Assembly (NCBI GenBank): GCA_001798605.1
Contig: MGST01000042.1
Location: forward strand, 1 to 64,000
Direction: 5' to 3'
DNA: 64,000 bases
Source: Deltaproteobacteria bacterium RIFOXYA12_FULL_58_15
Lineage (GTDB): Bacteria > Myxococcota > XYA12-FULL-58-9
Shown here: positions 33,786-42,140 of the stretch, piece by piece
Numbering within the stretch: position 1 is the first letter of the stretch
How the letters are laid out: each line of letters begins with the position of its first letter
Notes under the pieces: generated by a model
Seen by the model: the letters and a program-made list of their open reading frames with translations, nothing else
Told to the model about the DNA's origin: nothing
Database searches by the model: none
Program-made: the position numbers and the translations under genes

Positions 33786-34954
33786 GTTACGCTGGCGTCC
33801 CGCGAGCGGTCGAAGCCATTCGCGCGGGCAAGATGGTCATTCTCGTTGACGACGAAGACAGAGAAAATGAAGGCGACCTTTGCATGGCCGCCGAGAAGGT
33901 TACGCCCGAGGCAATCAACTTCATGGCGATGTACGGCCGCGGGCTCATCTGTGTCACTCTGACTGAAGAACGTATTCGGCAACTGCGATTGCCTATGATG
34001 GTGGACCAGAACACCAGCCAATTCGGTACGGCATTCACCGTTTCCATTGAGGCCCGACGAGGGGTCTCCACAGGTATTAGCGCTGCTGATCGCGCCACAA
34101 CGGTGTTGGCCGCCATTGCCGACGACGCTAGTCCCGATGACATTGTCAGCCCCGGTCATGTGTTCCCCCTGCGCGCGCAGCCGGGCGGCGTGCTCGTGCG
34201 TACCGGGCAAACCGAGGGCGCTGTGGATCTCGCGAAGCTCGCTGGCCTCAAACCTGCTGGCGTCATCTGCGAGGTGATGAACACCGACGGCACCATGGCG
34301 CGTCGGCCCGATCTCGAGAAATTTTCGGCTGAGCATGATTTGATCGTTCTCACCATAGCCGATCTCATCGAATATCGGATGCGCAATGAGTCGCTGGTCA
34401 AGTGTCTGGTGAGTCGAGAGATTCTGCATCCGCAATGGGGTGATATTCAGGTGCGCGCCTACGGGACCAGCCTCGACGGGCGTCAGCACTTGGCGATGGT
34501 GAAAGGTGACCTACACAGCGTTGAATCACCTATGGTTAGGGTGCATTCAGGCTATCCGTTGGCGAATATTTTTGGGGATTTGTTCAGCCAAGACCGCGAG
34601 ACATTGGGCGCGGCAATCGCTCGCATGGAGAAACAACCGTGCGGTGTTATTTTGTGCCTTGATGCGGGCACCCGCCAAGTGCCTCTCGAGGAACGCATTC
34701 GCCAGCTCGGCCGAGGGCGCGCACAGTGTGAATCGCCTGATGGCGATGGGATTCTGCGCGACATCGGTATTGGCGCGCAGATCCTGCGTGATCTCGGCCT
34801 CACCAGGGTGCGGGTCCTCTCCAACAATCCGAAGCGACTCGCCGGCATTGATGGTTTTGGTCTGCGAGTTGATGAAGTGATCCCCCTTGTTGTGGACGAC
34901 CTCGCAGTGGCAGCGACGTCGAGATTCAGGGTAATTAGCGGCAGCGACGGTTAG
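33782..34954 (+). CDS. ribBA: 3,4-dihydroxy-2-butanone 4-phosphate synthase with degenerate GTP cyclohydrolase II domain
   Basis: Residues 1-205 form a complete RibB domain ([17 protein letters not shown] near residue 22, [20 protein letters not shown] and [16 protein letters not shown]), which makes 3,4-dihydroxy-2-butanone 4-phosphate from ribulose 5-phosphate. Residues ~210-385 have the RibA fold, but the zinc site SECLTGD..GSLRCDCG is replaced by [17 protein letters not shown] with all three Cys lost, and the RQEGRGIGL loop is DAGTRQVPL. The RibA half should therefore be inactive, as in known RibBX-type fusions. A working GTP cyclohydrolase II must be encoded elsewhere. Overlaps ribE by four bases. 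Confidence 0.95.
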   Translation: MSYAGVPRAVEAIRAGKMVILVDDEDRENEGDLCMAAEKVTPEAINFMAMYGRGLICVTLTEERIRQLRLPMMVDQNTSQFGTAFTVSIEARRGVSTGISAADRATTVLAAIADDASPDDIVSPGHVFPLRAQPGGVLVRTGQTEGAVDLAKLAGLKPAGVICEVMNTDGTMARRPDLEKFSAEHDLIVLTIADLIEYRMRNESLVKCLVSREILHPQWGDIQVRAYGTSLDGRQHLAMVKGDLHSVESPMVRVHSGYPLANIFGDLFSQDRETLGAAIARMEKQPCGVILCLDAGTRQVPLEERIRQLGRGRAQCESPDGDGILRDIGIGAQILRDLGLTRVRVLSNNPKRLAGIDGFGLRVDEVIPLVVDDLAVAATSRFRVISGSDG

Positions 34955-34986
34955 CGTTGTCGCGTACTGTTACAGGGAGTATTGCA

Positions 34987-35469
34987 ATGGCCGAAAAGAC
35001 GGGCCAAGTATTTTCAGGCAATCTCGTGGGCGATGGGCTGAAGTTTGCCGTGGTGGTTTCTCGCTTCAATGAGTTCATTACCAGTAGGCTTCTTGGTGGG
35101 GCAACGGACGCCTTTGTGCGCCATGGGGTCAAGCCGGAGGACATCGACGTTGCTTGGACGCCAGGCACCTTTGAGATGCCACTGGTGGCCAGGCGGCTCG
35201 CTGACAGCGGTCGATACGATGCCATTTGTTGTATCGGTGCTGTCATTCGCGGGGGGACGCCGCACTTCGACTTTGTCGCAGGGCAAGCCGCTCGAGGAAT
35301 TGCTACAGCTTCATGGGAATCTGGCAAGCCCGTCTCCTTTGGCATTCTCACCACGGACACCATCGAGCAGGCGATTGAGCGGGCTGGAACCAAAGCCGGC
35401 AACAAGGGTTTTGATGCAGCGGTGGTCGCCCTTGAGATGGCTCAACTCATGCGCGCGCTTCCCGGTTGA
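34987..35469 (+). CDS. ribH: 6,7-dimethyl-8-ribityllumazine synthase
   Basis: The 160-residue product condenses 5-amino-6-ribitylamino-uracil with the RibB product to form lumazine. Motifs: [11 protein letters not shown] (substrate binding), [15 protein letters not shown], and [16 protein letters not shown] with the general-acid His, then [12 protein letters not shown]. Start ATG 34987 has GGGAG upstream; an in-frame TTG at 34957 would reach back toward ribBA and is less likely. It sits 32 bases after ribBA. Confidence 0.95.
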   Translation: MAEKTGQVFSGNLVGDGLKFAVVVSRFNEFITSRLLGGATDAFVRHGVKPEDIDVAWTPGTFEMPLVARRLADSGRYDAICCIGAVIRGGTPHFDFVAGQAARGIATASWESGKPVSFGILTTDTIEQAIERAGTKAGNKGFDAAVVALEMAQLMRALPG

Positions 35470-35475
35470 TCTCAC

Positions 35476-35901
35476 ATGCGTCGTAGAGCTCGAGAGTGTG
35501 CCCTTCAGATCCTCTATCAATTGGATATGACGGCGGCGCAAGATGGGGCGCTTCCCGCTGAGAAGTTGGATGTTGCTTTGGAGCGGTATTGGGACAGCTT
35601 CGAGGCAGTTGACGCCGACGAGCGCGAATTCGCCGAGCGCTTGGCACGCGGTGTTGTCCGAGAGGTGGAGTCGATAGACAACGCCATCGGTGAAGCCTCT
35701 CGCAACTGGCGGTTGTCGCGAATGGAAAGTGTCGATCGCAACTTGTTGCGACTCGCCGCATTCGAGATCATCCATTGCCCTGATATTCCTCGCGCGGCGA
35801 GTATCAATGAGGCGATCGAGATTGCCAAGCGCTACGGTGGTGGTGACTCGGCCGCCTTCATCAACGGGATACTCGACAAGTTGGGCTTGGAGGAGCCGTG
35901 A
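35476..35901 (+). CDS. nusB: Transcription antitermination factor NusB
   Basis: The 141-residue all-helical protein matches NusB: MRRRARECALQILYQLD at the N-terminus, the central FAERLARGVVREVESIDNAI, the VDRNLLRLAAFEI motif, and the C-terminal INEAIEIAKRYGGGDSAAFINGILDKL. It binds boxA RNA with NusE during rRNA transcription. ribH-nusB is a classical pairing; only six bases separate the genes, and the stop overlaps the next start. Confidence 0.97.
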   Translation: MRRRARECALQILYQLDMTAAQDGALPAEKLDVALERYWDSFEAVDADEREFAERLARGVVREVESIDNAIGEASRNWRLSRMESVDRNLLRLAAFEIIHCPDIPRAASINEAIEIAKRYGGGDSAAFINGILDKLGLEEP

Positions 35902-36383
35902 GCCTACTGACGAGCTCAGGAATTCATGCCGATTTGTCGGGGGTCAAGGTCGAGCGTGGTGACCTCAAGTGGCTCGACCAGCGAAAACCTGCAGCTGTTG
36001 CCGTGTTCTGTTTCTCTGATGTCCGCCCACTGTGTGGTGTCGCAGGGTTTCTTGATTGGCGCTTGTGTGGGGCGATCTCACGTCGCATCGAGACGGGTGA
36101 TTTCGCCGGCCACGTGGATGAGGTGTTGCTGTTGCCGAGCGAGGGCCGCTTGGGACGGCAGCTCGTCTTCGCATTTGGTTTGGGGACTTTGGCGGACTGC
36201 AATCGGCAGGTGTTGAGTCGTGTTTGTCGGGAAGCCTACCGCGTCATGCGACGCGCTGGGGTTGCAAACCCGATGTTTGCGGCCCCGTCGGTTCACGGCG
36301 GGGGGCAAATGGAGGCCGAGTTTGTGCAATCGGTGGCCGACGAGCTCAAAGGTGAGATTGGCGGAGTTTTGGTTGAGAGTTGA
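35898..36383 (+). CDS. M17 leucyl-aminopeptidase N-terminal-like protein
   Basis: The 161-residue protein resembles the non-catalytic N-terminal (macro-like) domain of M17 aminopeptidases: RPLCGVAGFLDWRLCGAISR, then a GDFAGHVDEVLLLPSEG strand pair, and LVFAFGLGTLADCN. The catalytic M17 domain with its metal ligands is absent, so it cannot be a peptidase by itself. Such stand-alone domains occur in Myxococcota-like genomes without known role. GTG 35898 overlaps the nusB stop (GTGA), so it ends the ribE-nusB operon. Confidence 0.65.
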   Translation: MSLLTSSGIHADLSGVKVERGDLKWLDQRKPAAVAVFCFSDVRPLCGVAGFLDWRLCGAISRRIETGDFAGHVDEVLLLPSEGRLGRQLVFAFGLGTLADCNRQVLSRVCREAYRVMRRAGVANPMFAAPSVHGGGQMEAEFVQSVADELKGEIGGVLVES

Positions 36384-36495
36384 GGGACTGTGGGGCAACG
36401 AAGGGTCAAAAGGCGACGCGGTTCACCGTTGTCTGAGATGATCGTCAACCAGGGGCTGACTCCCCCTCATTTTCAGCATAAGTAATGCGTCATAG

Positions 36496-36513
36496 TGGGG
36501 GCACTGGCCCCCA
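36496..36513. terminator. Hairpin in the leader of the PATAN protein gene
   Basis: TGGGGG (36496-36501) pairs with CCCCCA (36508-36513) over a 6-base loop, just before the ribosome binding site of the next gene. A run of four A follows on the plus strand, which makes four T on the minus strand. It may end readthrough or influence translation; function is uncertain. A second weak stem, AGGGG/CCCCT, lies at about 36450-36467. Confidence 0.35.
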
Positions 36514-36534
36514 AAAGTGTGAAGGAGACGAAAC

Positions 36535-38574
36535 CTGAGCCTCCTCGGAAATCTTGCCGATTTGGGTCTGGGAGACATCTTTCAGATAGTCTCGCTGAGC
36601 CGTCGCTCCGGCACTCTGCAATTGACGACCCCGTCGCGGTCGGGCGAGATTGTATTCGATCAAGGCCGCGTGGTCGCCGGTTACATGACCGGAGAGACCA
36701 ACTCGGTTGGCGACAGTCTGTTGGAGCTGGGAGCAGTCAAACCAACAACGTACCAAGAGATGTTGGCTGCCCAGGCCGATGGTCTTGGGGGGCTTGAGCT
36801 GTTGCGGCGATTTGAAGCAGAGGCTTCGGGCATCTCTGATGGCCTCGATGAATTGCTACGTCGTACCATCTACCAGATGTTCGATTGGGATGAGGGGACC
36901 TTTTCCTTTGTCCTCGAAGAGAACCCGGACCCATGGCGTGGCTTCTCTCTCGCTGCCAATCGGGTTGTGGTGGTCAAGGGACTGAATCCGCAATACCTCG
37001 CCATCGAGGGAGCGCGGCTGCGTGATGAACGCACCAAAGATGACGCGCTAGAGAGTTTTCTCGCCCGTGACAACAAACCACCCCCTCAACTGAGTCGTGA
37101 TGCTGAGGTGAAATCATTTGCCGCGCAGCTTCGTGAGTCGCCAGCGGTTCAGGATACAATCCCGAACACCGATGTGGCATCAGCGCCCATTGGCGCAGAT
37201 GCGGCCGAGCAAGCGGTCGAGCCAGCAGTGCAACCAACTGTCTTGGGATCACCTGGGGAACAGACAGTCGCGATCCCGATTGCGCAGAGTGCCGTTTGGC
37301 CCGCCACGATGGAGACGCAGTCAATCGCTGGGAGTTCCGCGAGCGCACCAGGCTGGTGTCTGCTGGCGGTGGATGACGATCCACAGGTCACTCACCACAT
37401 TGGGGATTCCTTTGGCAGTCGTTTTTCCGAGGTCATACTCGCCAACACCGTGGCCGAGGCATTCGGGGAGATGGATGGCCGCGACAATCTCATCGTCGTC
37501 AGTGATCTGATCATCGCCCGGTCCGATGGTGCCGGAATTCTGGGCGGTATCGAGATTCTCGAGAAGATCCGTGAGCGGTCCGCCGACCTGCCGGTCATTC
37601 TATTCACCGACTACGAAAACGCCGAGGCACAGAAGAAGGCGAGCAACCTCGGTGTCGCGGGTTTCCTGATGAAACCACGCAAAGCCCAGATTCAGGCGGT
37701 GAAACAAAAGGGCGGCTTGAGTCCGGCAATGCAAGAGTTCCTCGAGGGTCTCGGTACGGCCCTCGACCCATATCTGAGCGAAGCGGGTTCAGCTTCCGTC
37801 GTGGAACCTGCCACGTCCCCGGTATTGGTTCCTGTACCTGGGGTGGAGCCCGCAACACCCGAGCCCATTTTGTCATCCTCAGTCGTGCTTGCGCCTTCTG
37901 CCGCAGCGATTGTCGATCTTGGTCCTGAGGGGCAAGAACACAAGCAGCCAATGGCAGAATCTCTTCCGTACGATCTTCGCCGGGAGATTGCGGGGTATAT
38001 ACAGGACGTTGATGTTCCGGGCTGGGACGATCTGCCGCCTGCCGTGGTATCCTCTGAACAGGTTAGCACGCTTCGGTCGATGCTCTCTGAGCTCGTCGAT
38101 CCGGCCAATCGGGAAACTGTCACCCTGCTGGTGTTGCGGTTTGCTAGCGTCGTTTTCGATCGCGCTGCGTTGTTCTTGGTAACGCGTCGATTCTATGTTG
38201 GCCTTGGGGGTTTCTCATCGGAGGAATCCTCCGACCAATTCGTTGTACGCGTACGAAAGATCCAGGTGCCCGTGAGCACGGAATCTGTATTTTCGAGGGT
38301 TGCCCGTTTCCGGTCGCCATATCGCGGTCCACTGGCAAATTTTGGCGGCAATGAACGACTGGTCGGAGGATTGGGAGGCAGTTGGCCTTCAGGGCAAGTG
38401 GTCGCTATCCCATTGATCTCGAACGACCGAGTGGCGGCAATCCTCTACGGTGACAATCCTGGGGGCAAAGACATTGGGCCGACCGATACGTTGGAGATCT
38501 TTCTCCAGCAAGCTGGTTTGGCTATGGATCGAGTTCTACTCGAGCGAAAGCTCGAAGAAGCACGACGTCGTTAG
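36535..38574 (+). CDS. PATAN (DUF4388)-receiver-GAF regulatory protein
   Basis: The 679-residue protein begins SLLGNLADLGLGDIFQIVS, the classic start of DUF4388/PATAN domains, placing the initiation codon at CTG 36535, which has AAGGAG seven bases upstream; only TTG 36562 remains as an alternative since TGA 36520 closes the frame. Domains: PATAN (1-140), a Pro/Ala-rich linker, a receiver (~275-400; AVDDDPQ, phospho-Asp in VVSDLIIA, Lys in FLMKPRK), another linker, and a GAF-like domain (~515-670). PATAN-receiver proteins regulate gliding or pili-linked behaviour in related bacteria. It heads the chemosensory cluster. Confidence 0.85.
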   Translation: MSLLGNLADLGLGDIFQIVSLSRRSGTLQLTTPSRSGEIVFDQGRVVAGYMTGETNSVGDSLLELGAVKPTTYQEMLAAQADGLGGLELLRRFEAEASGISDGLDELLRRTIYQMFDWDEGTFSFVLEENPDPWRGFSLAANRVVVVKGLNPQYLAIEGARLRDERTKDDALESFLARDNKPPPQLSRDAEVKSFAAQLRESPAVQDTIPNTDVASAPIGADAAEQAVEPAVQPTVLGSPGEQTVAIPIAQSAVWPATMETQSIAGSSASAPGWCLLAVDDDPQVTHHIGDSFGSRFSEVILANTVAEAFGEMDGRDNLIVVSDLIIARSDGAGILGGIEILEKIRERSADLPVILFTDYENAEAQKKASNLGVAGFLMKPRKAQIQAVKQKGGLSPAMQEFLEGLGTALDPYLSEAGSASVVEPATSPVLVPVPGVEPATPEPILSSSVVLAPSAAAIVDLGPEGQEHKQPMAESLPYDLRREIAGYIQDVDVPGWDDLPPAVVSSEQVSTLRSMLSELVDPANRETVTLLVLRFASVVFDRAALFLVTRRFYVGLGGFSSEESSDQFVVRVRKIQVPVSTESVFSRVARFRSPYRGPLANFGGNERLVGGLGGSWPSGQVVAIPLISNDRVAAILYGDNPGGKDIGPTDTLEIFLQQAGLAMDRVLLERKLEEARRR

Positions 38575-38607
38575 GATGTTTCCGAGTGATTGTGAGCGAG
38601 GGCGCAG

Positions 38608-38982
38608 ATGCCTAGATTGATGGTCGTTGAAGACTCCGCAGCCATGCGGGGTATGATTGCCTCGATTCTCGGGCAAATCGCTGATTCGGAAGTCGTCGAG
38701 GTCGCGTCGGGTTTTGAAGCGCTCAAATTGTTACCGCGCGACGTTGTTGACCTTATTGTCATGGACATCAACATGCCAGATATCAATGGCCTAGAGCTCT
38801 TGTCATTTGTACGCAAGTTGCCGGCCTATGCGAATACGCCGGTTTTGATCGTCACCACGGAGAGGGGCGAGGAAGACCGCAAACGTGGCATGGCTTTGGG
38901 GGCGAACGGCTATCTGGTGAAACCTTTCGACCCCGATGAGTTGTTGGAAACTGTCATCAACCTTTTGAGCGAGAGGTCATGA
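38608..38982 (+). CDS. CheY-like response regulator
   Basis: A 124-residue receiver: MVVEDSAAMR, phospho-Asp in LIVMDINMPDINGLELL (~residue 53), VLIVTTERGEEDRKRG and GYLVKPFD. The overall sequence is typical of the CheY proteins paired with CheA. It overlaps cheA by four bases (ATGA) and is probably its direct phosphorylation target. Confidence 0.92.
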   Translation: MPRLMVVEDSAAMRGMIASILGQIADSEVVEVASGFEALKLLPRDVVDLIVMDINMPDINGLELLSFVRKLPAYANTPVLIVTTERGEEDRKRGMALGANGYLVKPFDPDELLETVINLLSERS

Positions 38983-41048
38983 GTTCGTCCGTATTCACGC
39001 CAGAGCTCATTGCCGAGGCGCAAGAAATTGTCGACGCCCTAAACAGCGATTTGATCGTCGCAGAGAGTGAGGCGAGGGCGGGCATCGTTGATCCCGATCG
39101 CATCAATGGCCTATTTCGCAGCGCCCATTCCCTCAAGGGCATCTCAGGAATGTTCGGGCTCAGTGGGGTGTCACGTCTCGCTCACGACCTCGAGAGCCTG
39201 CTCGACGGAATGCGATTGGGCAAGGTGCAGCTCGATGCCAACGCATTGGACGTGTTGTTCAGCTGTGTCGAGCGGTTTGGTGCACTTATCGCAGCGGCCG
39301 CAGAGGGCGACGAAAACCTCGAGGTCGGGGTGGACGAGTTGGTTGTGCGCCTCAAGAATGTGACCAGCGGTGACGTCGGAGTCGGCAAAACAGAGTTGAC
39401 GGCGTTGGTCGACTTGAGCGCAGACGTGGTCAGTGTACTCACTGAGTACGAGGAACATCGGCTTCGGGAGAACCTGAAGAAAGACCGCAATCTGTTTATG
39501 CTGCGCAGCGCCTTCGATCTCTCCAACTTTGACGTTGGGCTTGCGGAGATCGACGCAGCCGTCAAACCGCTTGGCGAGGTGATCACCAAACTCCCGTCAT
39601 CGAAGCCCGGAGAGTCTGGCACCATCGCATTTGATATCATTGTCGGCTCGGATTCTGATGCGGAGTCGTTGGCTTCGGCCATCTCCGACGACCGCGTCGA
39701 GGTCATCCCCATCGGCAAACGAGGGGCTACGCAGCGGGCAGCGGTTGCGGCGCCAGTTGCAGCCACGCCATTGGCTCCGTCTACAGAGGAATCTGCAGCG
39801 CTACTGACGTCACCGGAGGCTGATGAGGGTGCGACGATTCGAAGTGTGTCGCGGACGGTGCGGGTAGATATTCGGCGTTTGGACCGTCTGATGAACCTGG
39901 TTGGCGAGCTCGGATTGACCCGAATGGCCTTCGAGAAAATCGGCGAAGGCTTTCGTCGGCTGCAGGGCTTCACCGGTTTGGCAGCAGAACTGCACAAAGA
40001 AGGTCGAAATTTCGAGCGTCGCCTCACCGAGTTGCAGGCGGGCATCATGGAAGTTCGCATGGTGCCGCTCGCCAATCTCTTCGAACGAATGGTGCGTATT
40101 GGCCGCAAGGTAAGTAGAGAGCTCAATCGAGAGGTGCGAATCGAGGTCAGCGGTGAAGGGACAGAGCTCGATAAGCTCATCGTCGAGGACCTCGCCGACC
40201 CCTTGATGCACCTGGTGCGGAATGCGATTGACCACGGCATCGAAGCTCCAGAAGATCGCGAAGCAAATGGCAAGCCCCGAGAGGGCATGGTCCGATTGAC
40301 CGCCACTGCTCGCGGTAATCACGTTCTTGTTGTGGTTTCGGACGATGGCGGCGGGATCGACGTCGCCAGGGCTCTGGAGTCGGCAGTGCAGAAAGGGCTT
40401 GTCACACCGGAACGTGCCGCGGAACTGACTCGCCGTGAGGTTTTTAACCTTCTCCTGCTGCCTGGTTTTTCCACTCGTAGCGAAGTCTCGGAGTACAGTG
40501 GTCGCGGTGTGGGGATGGATGTCGTCAAGACCAAGATCTCCCAGTTGTCCGGAATCGTCGACATAGACTCAGAGCCGGGTCGAGGCACGACGGTGACAAT
40601 TACCCTTCCTATCACTCTTGCCATCATTCCTGCGTTGATTGTGATCGTGGCCGGAGAGACCTACGCGATACCTCTGAACAATGTGCAGGAGACATTGGCA
40701 CTGGAGCCCAGTCTCGTGAGGACCATCGAGAACCGTGAGGTCATTTCGGTGCGGGGTACAACAGTGCCGCTCGTCGACCTCAGAGGCATTTTTCACATTG
40801 ACGGAAAGGGACGACCCGATCTCCCCTATGGCGTCATTGCCGGTGTGGGCCAGAACGCAACCGCTCTCGTGGTCGACGAGCTCGTCGGGCAGCAGGATAT
40901 TGTTATCAAATCTCTCGGCCGTCGGTTGCGAAAAGTTCCAGGTATTGCCGGTGCCGCGGAGCTTGGTAATCAGAAGACGATTCTTGTGATCGACATGGTT
41001 GAGCTAATCGACGAAATGGCACGTGGTGGTGGTGATGGGCGTGCGTGA
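38979..41048 (+). CDS. cheA: Chemotaxis histidine kinase CheA
   Basis: The 689-residue protein has all main CheA domains: an HPt domain with FRSAHSLKGISGMFG (phospho-His50), a linker domain without the classic CheY-binding P2 form (~150-280), a dimerisation domain (VRVDIRRLDRLMNLVGEL, ~290), a catalytic domain with HLVRNAIDHGIE, SDDGGGID and GRGVGMDVVK boxes, and a CheW-like C-terminus (~560-689). It phosphorylates the CheY and CheB proteins of this cluster in response to a receptor array. Overlaps the CheY-like gene and the first cheW. Confidence 0.97.
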   Translation: MSSSVFTPELIAEAQEIVDALNSDLIVAESEARAGIVDPDRINGLFRSAHSLKGISGMFGLSGVSRLAHDLESLLDGMRLGKVQLDANALDVLFSCVERFGALIAAAAEGDENLEVGVDELVVRLKNVTSGDVGVGKTELTALVDLSADVVSVLTEYEEHRLRENLKKDRNLFMLRSAFDLSNFDVGLAEIDAAVKPLGEVITKLPSSKPGESGTIAFDIIVGSDSDAESLASAISDDRVEVIPIGKRGATQRAAVAAPVAATPLAPSTEESAALLTSPEADEGATIRSVSRTVRVDIRRLDRLMNLVGELGLTRMAFEKIGEGFRRLQGFTGLAAELHKEGRNFERRLTELQAGIMEVRMVPLANLFERMVRIGRKVSRELNREVRIEVSGEGTELDKLIVEDLADPLMHLVRNAIDHGIEAPEDREANGKPREGMVRLTATARGNHVLVVVSDDGGGIDVARALESAVQKGLVTPERAAELTRREVFNLLLLPGFSTRSEVSEYSGRGVGMDVVKTKISQLSGIVDIDSEPGRGTTVTITLPITLAIIPALIVIVAGETYAIPLNNVQETLALEPSLVRTIENREVISVRGTTVPLVDLRGIFHIDGKGRPDLPYGVIAGVGQNATALVVDELVGQQDIVIKSLGRRLRKVPGIAGAAELGNQKTILVIDMVELIDEMARGGGDGRA

Positions 41049-41655
41049 CCAAAAGAAGATGAGTGGCAGCGGACGCGCTGTTGCATCCGACGCAGTGTCG
41101 GATGCGGGGCGTGCAAACGGCGATCCACTCAAAGAGTTCTTTGTTTCCGACAACGAAGCTGATCTAAACCAGGCGCTTCACGTGGGGGAAGCCTATGTGG
41201 GCACAGCCTTGCACGCAGACGCCATGCTCGAACTGTTGGCTTTTTGGGCCGGCGACGAGGAATACGGGGTTGAAATCGTCCAGATTCAAGAGATTATCAA
41301 GGTGCCGGTGATCACGCCAGTGCCGCGCGCACCCGCATGCGTGCTTGGTATCATCTCTCTGCGTGGGACAATCGTACCGGTTGCCGACCTGCGGGCGATT
41401 CTGGGCATGTCGCCTTTGCCCGCAGCACGAGCCAGCCGAATATTGGTGTTACGAGGCGATGGCGAACCGGTTGGACTGCTCGTTGACCAAGTGAGTAGCG
41501 TGGTTCGATTGGAACGAGAAGCTGTTCAGCCGGTGCCACGTACCATGCAGCGACAGGCTGGTGACTTGTTGCAGGGGGTGGGACGTGATGAGGACAGAAT
41601 GTTGATTATTCTAGATCTCCCAACGGTGCTGATGGCAACGGAGTATGTGGGATGA
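41035..41655 (+). CDS. cheW: CheW-like coupling protein with N-terminal extension
   Basis: Residues ~60-206 form a CheW domain (ELLAFWAGDEEYGVEIVQIQ, VPRAPACVLGIISLRGTIVP, and VGLLVDQVSSVVRL). It couples CheA to receptors. The first ~60 residues are an unusual low-complexity extension. ATG 41035 overlaps the cheA end by 14 bases; ATG 41059, just after the cheA stop, is a reasonable alternative. The next cheW overlaps its end by four bases. Confidence 0.92.
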   Translation: MGVRDQKKMSGSGRAVASDAVSDAGRANGDPLKEFFVSDNEADLNQALHVGEAYVGTALHADAMLELLAFWAGDEEYGVEIVQIQEIIKVPVITPVPRAPACVLGIISLRGTIVPVADLRAILGMSPLPAARASRILVLRGDGEPVGLLVDQVSSVVRLEREAVQPVPRTMQRQAGDLLQGVGRDEDRMLIILDLPTVLMATEYVG

Positions 41656-42140
41656 ACCCCGCTAGAGACGACGAGATTGTTCAGTTGGCCGCGTTCTGCG
41701 TTGGGCCAGAAGAGTATGTCGTCGACATCATGCGAGTCCGCGAGATTATTCGCCCCATACCGATCACGCCTGTGCGCAAAGGGCCCAAGTATGTCGAGGG
41801 GGTTATCAGCCTGCGGGGGTCGGTGATTCCAATTGTCGATTTGCGCCGTCGTTTCGAGATTCCCATAACGGAGTCACCTCAACAACGAATCATGATCATG
41901 ACCGTTGCAGGACGTTCGCTTGGTTTGATGGTGGACTCGGTCACCGAGGTGGTGCGGGTGCCGCGCAGCTCCATTCGGGCGGCACCGGGTCTGCTGGAAG
42001 CCGAACGAGCTCCGTACTTTTTAGGGGTCTGCCATCATCGTGGAAGAACTCTGATTCTTTTGAATGTAAAAAACATCATCGTCTCAGAAGAAGTGATCGA
42101 CATCTCCTCAGAGACGGCAGTTCTGCGTGAGGGGTTGTGA
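41652..42140 (+). CDS. cheW: CheW-like coupling protein
   Basis: A 162-residue CheW: LAAFCVGPEEYVVDIMRVRE, VRKGPKYVEGVISLRGSVIP, then LGLMVDSVTEVVRVPRSSIR. It is of normal CheW length, in contrast to the extended copy upstream; the two differ clearly, so they may couple different receptors or bind CheA and another partner. Start ATG 41652 overlaps the upstream stop, and its stop overlaps the GTG of the next gene. Confidence 0.93.
   Translation: MNPARDDEIVQLAAFCVGPEEYVVDIMRVREIIRPIPITPVRKGPKYVEGVISLRGSVIPIVDLRRRFEIPITESPQQRIMIMTVAGRSLGLMVDSVTEVVRVPRSSIRAAPGLLEAERAPYFLGVCHHRGRTLILLNVKNIIVSEEVIDISSETAVLREGL

Noticed and set aside
39182-40306. 374-codon minus-strand frame inside cheA
   Set aside because: Antisense shadow of cheA, very rich in Ser and Arg, with no domain.
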